A DNA stretch of 34,614 bases from Thermoproteota archaeon (GTDB taxonomy: Archaea; Thermoproteota; Thermoprotei; Thermoproteales; Thermocladiaceae), in the NCBI GenBank assembly GCA_013153275.1, contig JAADER010000005.1, positions 1 to 34,614 on the forward strand, given 5' to 3'. Both the position numbers and the translations under genes were made by a program. The notes beneath the pieces were generated by a model. It ran no database searches. It was given only the letters and a program-made list of their open reading frames with translations, and was not told where the DNA came from. Each line of letters begins with the position of its first letter. The stretch's first letter is position 1. Positions 7,633 through 15,711 of the stretch are shown here, piece after piece.

Positions 7633-8010
7633 CTACACGCAGGACTGATCAATCCTCCACGAATCAAAGCACGACCTATACCCTAGATGGCATGCAGGTC
7701 CTCTAGGTCTAACAATGAGGAGAATAGCATCTTTATCACAATCTATCCTCACTTCAAGAACTTCCTGAATATTTCCAGACGTTTCACCTTTCATCCACAG
7801 CTTCTTTCGGGTTGTTGACCAGAAGTGTGCTATTCCTGTGGTTAAGGTCTTTATTACTGCCTCCCTATTCATGTATGCGACCATGAGCACGTCCTTCGTC
7901 TCATGATCCTGTACCACTGCTATCACGGTGCCATCTATGTGCCTGTACCATAATGAGTCGGCTATCTGTTTAGCCTTTTCCTCAGGTAGCATGAGGCGGC
8001 TCGCTGTCAT
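7633..8010 (-). CDS. hisI: Phosphoribosyl-AMP cyclohydrolase
   Basis: Third step of histidine synthesis: opens the adenine ring of PR-AMP. Family motifs are intact: AYMNREAV, HFWSTTRKKLWMKGETSGN, the metal-binding DCDKDA, and GPACHLGYRSCF with its zinc-binding Cys/His. It is a stand-alone enzyme of 125 aa; the pyrophosphohydrolase half (HisE) is a separate gene at 10155, unlike the fused HisIE of many bacteria. The start overlaps the hisG stop by 4 nt, indicating translational coupling in a hisG-hisI operon. Confidence 0.96.
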   Translation of the reverse strand: MTASRLMLPEEKAKQIADSLWYRHIDGTVIAVVQDHETKDVLMVAYMNREAVIKTLTTGIAHFWSTTRKKLWMKGETSGNIQEVLEVRIDCDKDAILLIVRPRGPACHLGYRSCFDSWRIDQSCV

Positions 8011-8885
8011 GGTATCACCTTCTCTATGTTTAGCACGAGTATGTCCTTCACTCCCAGCTCTTTCAATCTCATTACAAGATCGGGAAGCTCGTCCTCGTTA
8101 ACCACAGTTATGACCTCCCACATGTCCACGCCTCTCCGAGACACTACCTTAGCTATCGAAGGTCCCTCCATCGTCGGAACAACCTTAAGCACCTGCTCAA
8201 GCGTGTGTCCGGGAACGTTCATCATTATGAGCTTTCTGCCCTGAGAGTCGAGGACGGCTCTTACGAGAGTTACGAACTTGTCTATTATGTACCTTGCCTC
8301 ACCATTTACGTCCTCTCTAGTCATTATCAGTTTTGCCTCTGACTCAAGGATCGTATACACTGGCCTAAGACCATGTACTCTAAGTGTTGTACCAGTTGAC
8401 ATTACGTCAACTATGGCGTCAGCTGCTCCAAGTATAGGCATTGCCTCGACGCTTCCTGATACTCTCACTATCCTGACCTTCTTCCCTAGCTCGCTGAAGA
8501 ACTTCTTTGTTATGTTCACGTACTTAGTTGCTATCTTAGCGTTCTCGGGGAGATCCTCAGGTCTTTCAATTTTAGATTTCTCAGGAACCGCAAGCACTAT
8601 CCGGCCTCTCCCGAATCCTAGCCCAAGTAACACCTCGACATCTGACTCAGACTCGAGGACGAAGTCGAGCCCTGTTATCCCCATTATTGCTGCACCTGTC
8701 TCAACTATACTTGGTATATCCTCAGGTCTGAGACGGACGAGGCTCAGAGAGGGCCAGCTAGTCTGCACGATGAGTGCTCTATCATCTGTGGATGATGTTT
8801 TTAAACCTACCTGAGATAGAAGTCTCATAGTTGGCTCTACAAGTCTTCCTTTGCTTGGTACAGCAAGCAGATATGTTCTCGACAC
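8007..8885 (-). CDS. hisG: ATP phosphoribosyltransferase, long form
   Basis: First and committed step of histidine synthesis: ATP + PRPP to phosphoribosyl-ATP. The 292 residues place it in the long form. The catalytic part runs to about residue 215 and includes the PRPP-binding loop DVMSTGTTLR; a C-terminal ferredoxin-like regulatory domain of about 75 residues follows, where histidine feedback acts in characterised homologues. No HisZ is therefore needed. The mRNA is leaderless, with the TATA box at 8909-8919 shared with hisD. Confidence 0.96.
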   Translation of the reverse strand: MSRTYLLAVPSKGRLVEPTMRLLSQVGLKTSSTDDRALIVQTSWPSLSLVRLRPEDIPSIVETGAAIMGITGLDFVLESESDVEVLLGLGFGRGRIVLAVPEKSKIERPEDLPENAKIATKYVNITKKFFSELGKKVRIVRVSGSVEAMPILGAADAIVDVMSTGTTLRVHGLRPVYTILESEAKLIMTREDVNGEARYIIDKFVTLVRAVLDSQGRKLIMMNVPGHTLEQVLKVVPTMEGPSIAKVVSRRGVDMWEVITVVNEDELPDLVMRLKELGVKDILVLNIEKVIP

Positions 8886-8908
8886 TAGTCAGAGAGTGAG
8901 AGAGTCTT

Positions 8909-8919
8909 CCTTTAAATAT
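8909..8919. promoter_or_regulatory. Shared his TATA box (hisGI / hisDE)
   Basis: CCTTTAAATAT with the TTTAAA palindrome at 8911-8916. The predicted starts are about 8887 (hisG ATG at 8885) and about 8940 (hisD ATG at 8945, preceded by AGGAGGA). One element thus appears to serve both halves of the his regulon. Confidence 0.62.
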
Positions 8920-8944
8920 TGAGCACAAGCTTCTACTAGGAGGA

Positions 8945-10162
8945 ATGAGGTTAAGCTCAAGCGAGGTCACTCAGATAAGAAGAAGGATTGAAATAGGAGA
9001 GGTCACCGAGAAAATAGCAGAAATAATCAGAGAAGTAAAAAACAGAGGAGACGAAGCCATAATAGAGTACACAGAGAAGATAGACAAGGTCAAGATAAGA
9101 GACGTCAAAATAAGCAGGGAGACGATAGACGAGCTCTCAGAGAAGGTGAGAGATAACACCAGAGAAAGCATAGAGAAGACCATACTGAGAGTAACAGAGT
9201 TCAACAAGAAAGCGCTTCCAAAAAACGAGATAATCATACTTGATGGAACCATATTTAAAATAAGAAACATACCTATAGAACGTGTAGGAATATACGTTCC
9301 TAGAGGATATGTCTCAACAATGATAATGCTGTGCACCATCGCAAGAGTCGCAGGATGTAGAGATATCGTCGTGTTCACACCCCCGCTCGATAATGGACTG
9401 ATCAGCCCAGAGATGGCCCTAGCCGCGAGGATACTGAAGATCAGAGAGGTCTATGTTGGAAATGGTGTGGCAGGTATAGCAGCAATGGCATATGGTACAG
9501 ATAGTGTGAGGAGAGTATATAAGATATTTGGGCCAGGGAACATATATATACAAGCTGCAAAGTACCTGGTATCGAGCATAGTTGACATAGATGGAATAGA
9601 GGGACCTACAGAGCTCGTGCTCTACATCGATGAGTCGGTTCCGGAGACAGAGCTGAAATGTGCTGTTCTAGATGCGATGGCAGAGCTCGAACATGGTACA
9701 CATAGCATATGTATGGTCCTCTCAAGCTCTGAGAGAATCTTAGAGATTTTTGAGAGAGAATATGAGAGATATAGAGCACAGAGAAGTCTGGGGCTCCTCT
9801 ACACTGTTAAGGTAGATAACGTTGATAATGCTATAAAGATCATAGATGAGGTTGCTCCAGAGCATCTCGAAGTCCTATCGTATAGGGATGGTCACAAGAT
9901 CGCAGAAAAGGTTAGAAATGTCGGTATAGTGTCTCTGAATGCTCCCTGTACTTATCTGGATTATGTGGCAGGTCCCTGCCATGTGCTCCCAACGTCAGGC
10001 TTCGCGAGATCGAGAGGAACTATGACCCCTCTTGACTTCATGAAGAGAATCGTGATCTGCGAGGGATATGATAGAGAAATCCTCAAACACGGTGAGACCA
10101 TTGCCGAGCTTGAAGGAATGTATCTTCATAAGGAGAGTCTCAGGTGTAGAGAGCATGAGTGA
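8945..10162 (+). CDS. hisD: Histidinol dehydrogenase
   Basis: Last two steps of histidine synthesis: NAD-dependent oxidation of histidinol to histidine via the aldehyde. It has 405 residues, slightly shorter than most. Conserved elements are GIYVPRG, the NAD/substrate region FGPGNIYIQAAK, IEGPTE, the catalytic pair E306-H307 (APEHLEVL), D339 and GPCHVLPTSGFAR, and a late His (H395) matching E. coli His419. The zinc ligand set reads E247/H250/D339/H395: the usual Gln (Gln259 in E. coli) is Glu here (motif ELEHG rather than QAEHG). AGGAGGA precedes the ATG. The stop overlaps hisE by 8 nt. Confidence 0.96.
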   Translation: MRLSSSEVTQIRRRIEIGEVTEKIAEIIREVKNRGDEAIIEYTEKIDKVKIRDVKISRETIDELSEKVRDNTRESIEKTILRVTEFNKKALPKNEIIILDGTIFKIRNIPIERVGIYVPRGYVSTMIMLCTIARVAGCRDIVVFTPPLDNGLISPEMALAARILKIREVYVGNGVAGIAAMAYGTDSVRRVYKIFGPGNIYIQAAKYLVSSIVDIDGIEGPTELVLYIDESVPETELKCAVLDAMAELEHGTHSICMVLSSSERILEIFEREYERYRAQRSLGLLYTVKVDNVDNAIKIIDEVAPEHLEVLSYRDGHKIAEKVRNVGIVSLNAPCTYLDYVAGPCHVLPTSGFARSRGTMTPLDFMKRIVICEGYDREILKHGETIAELEGMYLHKESLRCREHE

Positions 10163-10457
10163 GATAGAGTTTCTACTGAAGCTGGAGGAGATAATAGATG
10201 AGAGAGCAAGATCAAGAAATGAGAGTAGCTACACTTGGAGACTCATCTCAGCTGGGCTGGGGAAGATATGTAAGAAGGTTCTAGAGGAGAGTGGAGAGGT
10301 GGTGATAGCCGCATTGTCAGAATCTAACGATAGGCTCGTCGAGGAGACCGCAGACCTACTATATCATCTCCTCGTGCTTCTCAGATACAAGGGGTTAAGT
10401 ATTAGAGACGTAGTCAAGCTACTCGAGAAGAGGCACCTCGAAAGAACAGGCAAGTGA
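10155..10457 (+). CDS. hisE: Phosphoribosyl-ATP pyrophosphohydrolase
   Basis: Second step of histidine synthesis: hydrolyses PR-ATP to PR-AMP and pyrophosphate. 100 residues; the MazG-like metal-binding signature is KVLEESGEVVIAA followed by EETADLLYHLLVLL. A longer in-frame opening upstream (from 10068) is only antiframe hisD sequence; the ATG at 10155, overlapping the hisD stop by 8 nt, starts at the family's normal N-terminus. Its TGA stop (10455-10457) lies inside the C box of a C/D box sRNA. Confidence 0.95.
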   Translation: MSEIEFLLKLEEIIDERARSRNESSYTWRLISAGLGKICKKVLEESGEVVIAALSESNDRLVEETADLLYHLLVLLRYKGLSIRDVVKLLEKRHLERTGK

Positions 10458-10505
10458 TGATGTTTTCGCGCCCTGAGAGGTGAAGATGGGCCAATTTGCT
10501 GATCA
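10451..10505 (+). ncRNA. C/D box sRNA between hisE and hisH (16S-targeting guide)
   Basis: C box GTGATGA (10454-10460), 12-nt guide (10461-10472), D' CTGA (10473-10476), 3-nt spacer, C' GTGAAGA (10480-10486), 12-nt guide (10487-10498), D box CTGA (10499-10502). It fills the 45-bp gap between the convergent hisE and hisH stop codons, and the hisE TGA is embedded in its C box. The D' guide complements GGCGCGAAA, a conserved archaeal 16S rRNA stretch (nine contiguous pairs; E. coli region about 370-380), predicting methylation of the fifth-nucleotide C. The D guide implies a target CAAAUUGGCCCA, not assigned. I see no promoter of its own, so it is probably processed from the hisDE mRNA. Confidence 0.9.
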
Positions 10506-11108
10506 CCTTCTACACTCTCTGAGAAAGCTCGCAAGAAGACGAAGTCCTGTCTTGCTACTTCTCTCAGGGTGAAACTGAGTTCCAAGAACCATGCTCTCGT
10601 CATCGAATATTATGCTTGCAAACTCAGAGCTCTCAAAGACGGTCTTCCCTAAGAGGATACTTTTCTCAACATCTCCAACATATAGACAGTAGCTATGGGC
10701 AAAGTAGAAGTAGTCCCCCGACCTGACATCTAGCACTGAGCCTTTCAGAATATCGACACTGTTCCACCCCATGTGAGGGACGACTCTGCTGCTGAGCCTC
10801 TTGACTCTGCCTCTGAACCATGATAGACCACGTAGCGTTCCCTCTTCACTGCTCTCGAACATTATCTGCATTCCTAGACATATTCCGATAACCGGCTTAG
10901 AACTTTTCAACTTCTCTATGACAGGTAGAGTAGACCTAATATATCTGATCGCCGCATCAAAAGAACCAACTCCCGGAAGTATGATGACATCGCATAGATC
11001 TAGATCTCGCTCACTGCTTATGATCACGTGCTCGAGACCTAGCTTCCTAAGAGCATTTATCACGCTACCAATGTTACCAACACCATAACGTACTACGCCA
11101 ACTTTCAC
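10503..11108 (-). CDS. hisH: Imidazole glycerol phosphate synthase, glutaminase subunit
   Basis: Supplies ammonia from glutamine to HisF (not in the window) to form IGP and AICAR. Class I amidotransferase of 201 residues, with nucleophile C77 in GICLGMQ, H180 and E182 in FHPERSS, the oxyanion-region PGVGSF and the interface motif PHMGWN. All catalytic residues are intact. The TATA box at 11131-11144 predicts a near-leaderless mRNA. Confidence 0.96.
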   Translation of the reverse strand: MKVGVVRYGVGNIGSVINALRKLGLEHVIISSERDLDLCDVIILPGVGSFDAAIRYIRSTLPVIEKLKSSKPVIGICLGMQIMFESSEEGTLRGLSWFRGRVKRLSSRVVPHMGWNSVDILKGSVLDVRSGDYFYFAHSYCLYVGDVEKSILLGKTVFESSEFASIIFDDESMVLGTQFHPERSSKTGLRLLASFLRECRR

Positions 11109-11130
11109 GAGAGCTCGATAGCGAACCTCT

Positions 11131-11144
11131 CTTAAATATTTAAA
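11131..11144. promoter_or_regulatory. TATA box for hisH (and possibly the divergent membrane protein)
   Basis: CTTAAATATTTAAA. Leftward it gives a start near 11111 (hisH ATG at 11108). Rightward it gives about 11165, a leader of about 21 nt for the gene at 11186. A second element, CATATTTAAAC (11162-11172), lies so close to that gene that its predicted start would fall inside the ORF. Confidence 0.5.
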
Positions 11145-11185
11145 CGATCACCATATTGACCCATATTTAAACTAATAATGACGAT

Positions 11186-11977
11186 ATGGCGAGACAGGAA
11201 GTCACGATAAAGCACGACATGCTGAGAAGCGAGCTAGCTATGAGGGTAGAAAGTTTTGAGAGGGATCTAACAGTGATGGGAGGTCTACTCGTTCTCACAC
11301 CGCTCATAGTGATACTTCTCTCAGAAGTTTTTAACAATTCTCTAACATTTCTAACAATACCACTTCTCACACTATTATCGATGATGCTGATATTTACGAC
11401 CGATAGAGATGTAGATTCTCTAATGAATATACTGATAAACTATAGCCCCAAGATAGTACGATCTTATGAGAGATTTAGAAATAGATTATTACAGATCTAT
11501 GAGAGTCTTAATAATGATGAGAAGATACTTTTCAAGTTCTCACTCTGCAACAGACTTCAGGGAAACAGCTCATATGAGGCTCTAGGGAACATAGTTGATC
11601 TAAGCTTAAGCATAGCTAGGAAGGATCCTTCAGATGTGAAAACTATCGAGAACTTTAGAAAGTATATAGTTCTGGAAATGAGAAGACTCGTCTACAGGTT
11701 CTCTACGCTCCTTATAGTATGTATGCTTGCTCTCGGAGTGTTAGCACCATTGTTATACGCAGTGCTAAGTAGAGAACTTATCGGTAGTGTAAACATCTGG
11801 CCACTGACCGCATGTATCATACCTACATTAGCAGTATACCTATACCTTTGTGAGAGATTATGTAGGAAAATTGAGGGTATAGGGCTAGATAGGACTTTGA
11901 GAAGAGTTAGGAGAAATTGTGTTATAGCGTTTGTTCTAAGCGTACTCTGTTGCCTAGTTCTTACATTAGTGTTGTAG
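11186..11977 (+). CDS. Membrane protein, possible half-length TadC/T2SSF-like
   Basis: 263 residues. A charged N-terminal segment is followed by two helices (about 31-70), a long cytosolic helical domain (about 71-170), then three or four more helices to the C-terminus. The cytosolic part ending in ENFRKYIVLEMRRLVYRFSTLLIV and the LGVLAPLLYAV helix recall the platform proteins of archaeal type IV pili (TadC/ArlJ, T2SSF domain), but only loosely. No pilus ATPase or pilin gene lies adjacent, so function is unassigned. The start is uncertain: the nearer TATA box would fit a start further inside (the Met at residue 12). Confidence 0.65.
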   Translation: MARQEVTIKHDMLRSELAMRVESFERDLTVMGGLLVLTPLIVILLSEVFNNSLTFLTIPLLTLLSMMLIFTTDRDVDSLMNILINYSPKIVRSYERFRNRLLQIYESLNNDEKILFKFSLCNRLQGNSSYEALGNIVDLSLSIARKDPSDVKTIENFRKYIVLEMRRLVYRFSTLLIVCMLALGVLAPLLYAVLSRELIGSVNIWPLTACIIPTLAVYLYLCERLCRKIEGIGLDRTLRRVRRNCVIAFVLSVLCCLVLTLVL

Positions 11978-11979
11978 GT

Positions 11980-13638
11980 TTACGATTTCTCTTCCTCCTC
12001 CTCTTTCTTCTCCTTCTCCTCCTTCTTCTCTTCTAGCTTGCTTGCTGCAATTATCTCATCTATTCTCAGTATCATACATGCTGCCTCTACTGCTGCCTTT
12101 AGTGCCTGTACCTTCACTACTAGTGGCTCTATCACGTTTAGTGCTATCATGTCGCTTACCTTTCCTGTGAACGCATCGACACCGTACTTCCATCCTTCTG
12201 GATCGCTCTCATGCTTGTGTCTTAGCTCTGTGAGTATGTCTACTGCGTCTAGTCCTGCGTTCTCTGCTAGAGTCTTTGGTATCACCTCCATTGCGTTTGC
12301 AAATGCTTCTAGTGCATACTGCTCTCTTCCTCCTACCTTTGTTGCTAGCTGTCTAGCGACCTTTGCAGCTTCCATCTCTATTGCTCCTCCTCCTGGAACT
12401 ATGAATGGATCCTCTATTACGTCTGCTACTACGCTAAGTGCGTCTATTAGGTTTCTCTCTGCCTCGTCTACTAGTCTCTCGAAACCTCCACGTATGACTA
12501 TGCTTACTGCCTTCGGGTTCTTGCACTGCTCTACGAACACCATCTTCTCATCACCTACACGTCTCTCTTCTACTAGTCCTGCATATCCTAGGTCCTCTGG
12601 CTTGAGATCCTCGAGATTTGTGACTAGTCTTCCTCCTGTTGCCCTCACGAGCTTCTCCATGTCGCTTCTCTTGACTCTCCTCACAGCAAGAATACCAGCC
12701 TTAGCTAGGTAGTACTGGGCGATGTCGTCTATTCCCTTCGTTGTGAATACCACGTTTGCACCAATGTTCTTGAGCTTCTCAACGTACTGTCTCAGTATGT
12801 TCTCCTCCTCCTCTATGAATGCCCTCACCTGCTCTGGGCTTGTTATTCTTATTTCTGCATCGATCTCGGGCTTCTCTACCTCTAGTGGACAGTCTAGCAG
12901 TGCTATCTTTGCATCGACCACTCTCTTAGGCATTGCTGCATGTACAACCTCCTTATCTACCACTACTCCATAGACTAGCTGTGTATCGAAGAGGCTTCCT
13001 CCATGCTTCTTAACTATCTGTATCCAGTCGATGTCTGCGACCCACTTTCCTGGCTCTCTCTCCTCAGCTACCTGAAGCACTGCTTTTGCTGCGATCTCTG
13101 CGAAGTAGTCTTTTACGGCCTCACTTATCTTTCCGTGCATTGCGGTTGCAGCAATCTTCTTTAGCGTCTCAAGATCATCTCTCTTCACTGGTATTGCTAT
13201 CTTTCTGAGGTGGTCTATCACTGCATCGAGAGCTCTCTTATATCCTGAAATTATGATGGTTGGATGAATGTTCTTGTCGAGAAGCTTCTCTGCCTCCTCG
13301 AGGAGCGCGCCTGCGAGAATTACAGCTGTCGTTGTACCGTCACCGACCTCATCGTCCTGTGTCTTTGCTACCTCTACAAGTAGCTTCCCTATTGGGTGCT
13401 GTATGTCCATCTCGTCCAGGACTGTTGCTCCGTCGTTTGTTATTGTTATGTCTCCAAGACTGTCAATAAGCATCTTGTCCATTCCTTTTGGACCGAGTGT
13501 GGACCTGAGGACCTCTGCTATTGCTTTTGCTACCATTATGTTTATTCGCATTGCCTCCTTTCCGAATGCTCTCTGTGTGCCCTCCTTAAGGACGAGCACT
13601 GGTACGCCTCCTATCTGTGTGACGTATGCTGTTGACAT
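11980..13638 (-). CDS. Thermosome subunit (group II chaperonin)
   Basis: ATP-driven protein folding chamber. The ORF remains open upstream of this start, but the initiator is set here at 13638 ([20 protein letters not shown]), giving 552 aa: the TATA box at 13668-13678 predicts a transcript start near 13645, and the upstream residues lie within and beyond that box. Conserved elements are [23 protein letters not shown], the ATPase GDGTTT (99-104) and VPGGGAIE. The C-terminal tail is a Lys/Glu run rather than a GGM repeat. It is tail to tail (2 bp) with the gene at 11186. Confidence 0.97.
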   Translation of the reverse strand: MSTAYVTQIGGVPVLVLKEGTQRAFGKEAMRINIMVAKAIAEVLRSTLGPKGMDKMLIDSLGDITITNDGATVLDEMDIQHPIGKLLVEVAKTQDDEVGDGTTTAVILAGALLEEAEKLLDKNIHPTIIISGYKRALDAVIDHLRKIAIPVKRDDLETLKKIAATAMHGKISEAVKDYFAEIAAKAVLQVAEEREPGKWVADIDWIQIVKKHGGSLFDTQLVYGVVVDKEVVHAAMPKRVVDAKIALLDCPLEVEKPEIDAEIRITSPEQVRAFIEEEENILRQYVEKLKNIGANVVFTTKGIDDIAQYYLAKAGILAVRRVKRSDMEKLVRATGGRLVTNLEDLKPEDLGYAGLVEERRVGDEKMVFVEQCKNPKAVSIVIRGGFERLVDEAERNLIDALSVVADVIEDPFIVPGGGAIEMEAAKVARQLATKVGGREQYALEAFANAMEVIPKTLAENAGLDAVDILTELRHKHESDPEGWKYGVDAFTGKVSDMIALNVIEPLVVKVQALKAAVEAACMILRIDEIIAASKLEEKKEEKEKKEEEEEKS

Positions 13639-13667
13639 AGCTCTCGTAGGTGAGTTAGAGACCGCTT

Positions 13668-13678
13668 CTATATAAACC
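13668..13678. promoter_or_regulatory. Shared TATA box (thermosome / signal peptidase transcript)
   Basis: CTATATAAACC. Leftward it gives about 13645 (thermosome ATG at 13638). Rightward it gives about 13700, just before an ATG at 13705 that opens a reading frame closed after 12 codons; see the signal peptidase entry. Confidence 0.6.
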
Positions 13679-13781
13679 TTTCTCCGCATAGAGTAATCGA
13701 GAAAATGTCCGACAGCGCTAGACCGGGAGAGGTGATACTATAGAGAGGAAGACGCTCATAGAGCTGACACTGCTCATCATT

Positions 13782-14252
13782 GTGGTAGGAATACTTATAT
13801 ATTATCTAGTTGCCGCAAGAATGGGCATAGGAACGCCATGGGCAGTAGTAGGAAGCTACAGTATGGTACCGGTGCTCGACATAGGAGACATAGTGATGCT
13901 CAAGCCCGCTAGCGTGACAGCGCTCCACGTAGGACAGGTCATAGTGTACGTGACCATGTTAGATGGAAAGAGGGTAGAGATAGTACACAGAATCTACAGG
14001 ATATATAGATATGATGGCAGGATACTTATACGAACTAAGGGAGATGCAAATCCTGTGCCTGATCCATGGCTTGTGAAGCCTCAACAGATTAGGGGAGTAG
14101 TATACTTAGTCATACCTCACATAGGTCTCATGGGGCTCGTTCTCAGAGATCTGTTCCTGAAAGGAAGGGCAGGCGTGGCGACACTGCTTCTTCTCGGACT
14201 TTTCTACCTTCTCGTCACGTACACCCTATGCAGGACAGTCGAGGAGAGATAA
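13782..14252 (+). CDS. Signal peptidase I, archaeal Ser/His type (N-terminus disrupted or re-initiated)
   Basis: Cleaves Sec signal peptides at the outer membrane face. Numbered from the GTG, the catalytic Ser is S27 in GSYSMVP, His replaces the bacterial Lys at H69 (IVHRIY), and the Asp region is TKGDANPVPDP (D88/D94). An N-terminal anchor and a C-terminal helix (about 132-149) flank the domain. The start is problematic. In this frame, coding-like sequence continues upstream (ERKTLIELTLLII, from 13743), which would complete the anchor, but no ATG/GTG/TTG precedes it. The TATA-predicted transcript start (about 13700) sits beside an ATG at 13705 in another frame that reads [12 protein letters not shown] then TAG. 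A -1 shift near 13740 would join the two. I give the conservative GTG start. Confidence 0.85.
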   Translation: MVGILIYYLVAARMGIGTPWAVVGSYSMVPVLDIGDIVMLKPASVTALHVGQVIVYVTMLDGKRVEIVHRIYRIYRYDGRILIRTKGDANPVPDPWLVKPQQIRGVVYLVIPHIGLMGLVLRDLFLKGRAGVATLLLLGLFYLLVTYTLCRTVEER

Positions 14253-14255
14253 TAT

Positions 14256-14268
14256 TAAGCTTATTAAT
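14256..14268 (+). promoter_or_regulatory. TATA box for ard1
   Basis: TTAAGCTTATTAA, overlapping or abutting the signal-peptidase stop, 26 nt before the ATG at 14288. It decides in favour of that start over the longer opening. Confidence 0.5.
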
Positions 14269-14287
14269 CTTGTATGATAAGATACTG

Positions 14288-14845
14288 ATGAGCGTGCTTC
14301 AAGAGATCAAGGAAGCAACCACAGCAACAGAGGGAGAGGAGCTTATACGTGGAAAGAACGGTCGCGTATTTAAGCTTCGAGAGTTCAGAATGGATGATCT
14401 TGACGCAGTAGTGAGAATAAACAGGAGAGTTCTTCCAGAGAACTATCCACCATTCTTCTTTGTCGACCACTATCTGACGCATCCTAAAGCATTCATAGTT
14501 GCAGAGATTGATGGAGAGGTCGTGGGATACGTAATGTGTAGAGTGGAGTACGGATGGTCATTCTTTAAGGTCGGTAGACCTGTACGAAAGGGCCACATAA
14601 TATCGATAGGAGTTCTCCCTCAAGCGAGGAGGATAGGAATAGGATACAACATGCTTCTTAGAGCACTGAGAGCACTGAGATATCACTATAATGCATCGGA
14701 GGTGTATCTTGAGGTCCGAGTATCTAACGAACCTGCGATAAGCCTCTACAGGAAGCTAGGGTTCACGGTGGTGAACATAGTGAAGAAGTACTATCACGAT
14801 GGGGAAGATGCGTACATAATGGCTAGGACTCTCGAGAACATTTGA
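14288..14845 (+). CDS. ard1: N-terminal protein acetyltransferase, Ard1/NatA type
   Basis: GNAT-fold enzyme that acetylates protein N-termini (Ser, Ala, Met-Glu and others) in archaea. Strong colinearity with Sulfolobus Ard1 as I recall it: RMDDLDAVVRINRRVLPENYPPFFF, GHIISIGVLPQARR, the acetyl-CoA loop RRIGIG, EVYLEVRVSNEPAISLYRKLGF, and KKYYHDGEDAYIMAR. The ORF stays open to 14228, but the TATA box at 14256-14268 puts the transcript start on the ATG at 14288, giving 185 aa; residues before that would overlap the signal peptidase gene. Confidence 0.94.
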   Translation: MSVLQEIKEATTATEGEELIRGKNGRVFKLREFRMDDLDAVVRINRRVLPENYPPFFFVDHYLTHPKAFIVAEIDGEVVGYVMCRVEYGWSFFKVGRPVRKGHIISIGVLPQARRIGIGYNMLLRALRALRYHYNASEVYLEVRVSNEPAISLYRKLGFTVVNIVKKYYHDGEDAYIMARTLENI

Positions 14846-14916
14846 AAGGTGTCTCGTATGCGTTGGTGCTACAATTTTAAAAACTTGGTAAAATAGTAGT
14901 AATTTGAAGAAGAGTA

Positions 14917-15621
14917 ATGTTTAACGGTAAGTGTGACGACATATTAAGGAGAGCAGACATATCTGAGGAAGATATCATCAGATTCATACTCTGTACTGCT
15001 CGTAGAGAAGCCTATTTCTGTGCTGCATCGGGGCTACACTGTATTGATGTTCCCTGCTTCTCATCTAGTATAGTTCCTCTTGATAGACATATGAAGTATA
15101 ATGTTGTTAGGAAGATCTGGAAGACTGTTCGAAGGTTTCTGGGAGGTGCGTCTGAGAAGAAGATAACGATATTTGATGATGATCTTCTTAAGGTAAGCCT
15201 GTGTGTAGTCATCAAGAAGGGGACTCTCTATCTTGACAAGACTGGTAGGTACATGATTGATGAGTATGATACGAGGAGCATGAGCTGTGTACAGGTCACG
15301 AACGCGTATAAGCTCTACTCATATCTTGAGGCACGTATTGAGGAGGGGAACCTCATTCGTATTAACGTGATATATCTTTTAAAGAAGTTGATAGAGGCTG
15401 GACATGTTGACCTGGTTGACGCTATTCTAGAGCTTGTGCTGATAGTGTATGAGCTTAAGAGGGGGAACTTCGATAAGCTTGCTCGTCTGTACGTGAACCT
15501 TAACCTTGTCTTGAGGAAGCTATCCTGTTTCAAGGATGTGCTCAAGGATGTGCTTCCTGAGCCTCAGATTCTAGAGAAGTTGAAACATAAGATAAAGCCT
15601 CTCTGCAACATATTACCATAG
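14917..15621 (+). CDS. Hypothetical protein, 234 aa, helical C-terminal half
   Basis: Not recognised. The N-terminal half (to about 125) mixes helix and strand and holds seven of its nine Cys. The C-terminal half is almost wholly helical, with repeated Leu-rich segments (YLLKKLIEAGHVDLVDAILELVLIVYEL, written as seen around residues 148-175; DKLARLYVNL; LRKLSCFKDVLKDVLPE) resembling a helical-repeat or four-helix scaffold. No membrane segment long enough to call and no catalytic motif. TTTTAAAAA at about 14875-14884 is a plausible TATA with a leader of about 11 nt. Stands alone between ard1 and a radical SAM gene. Confidence 0.7.
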   Translation: MFNGKCDDILRRADISEEDIIRFILCTARREAYFCAASGLHCIDVPCFSSSIVPLDRHMKYNVVRKIWKTVRRFLGGASEKKITIFDDDLLKVSLCVVIKKGTLYLDKTGRYMIDEYDTRSMSCVQVTNAYKLYSYLEARIEEGNLIRINVIYLLKKLIEAGHVDLVDAILELVLIVYELKRGNFDKLARLYVNLNLVLRKLSCFKDVLKDVLPEPQILEKLKHKIKPLCNILP

Positions 15622-15711
15622 TGGGATGGTGCTTGCCGTGAATTATCATCTATCTGAAGATGTTGTTTGCATAGTGGCAGGTTTATGTATTAGATGACAT
15701 ATATATAATAC

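Noticed and set aside
7597-7648. Possible fourth C/D box sRNA (+): ATGATGA at 7597, CTGA at 7645, in the ClC-hisI gap
   Set aside because: The D' position 12 nt after the C box reads GTGA, the C' (CAGATGA) is poor and badly spaced, the second guide would be 17 nt, and the D box lies inside hisI coding sequence. It does not match the strict geometry of the other three.
10068-10154. Longer HisE start at 10068
   Set aside because: The extra 29 codons lie entirely within hisD in another frame and have no counterpart in HisE; ATG 10155 gives the normal N-terminus.
12640-12720. CRISPR, tRNA, rRNA, insertion sequence or integrase signals anywhere in the window
   Set aside because: I looked for regularly spaced repeats, the tRNA T-loop GTTCGA/GGTTCAAATC pattern, rRNA cores, terminal inverted repeats and transposase motifs and found none; the coordinates given are only nominal.
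12038-12973. Long Ser-rich ORFs on the strand opposite the thermosome (also opposite polB1, hisG and AOR)
   Set aside because: They are mirror frames of strongly biased coding sequence (Ser/Thr/Ala-rich, low complexity), with no promoter spacing and no recognisable domain.
13639-13689. N-terminal extension of the thermosome (start [10 protein letters not shown] at 13689)
   Set aside because: It overlaps and extends beyond the TATA box at 13668-13678, and the family begins at the MSTAYV start; the extra residues are promoter sequence read as protein.
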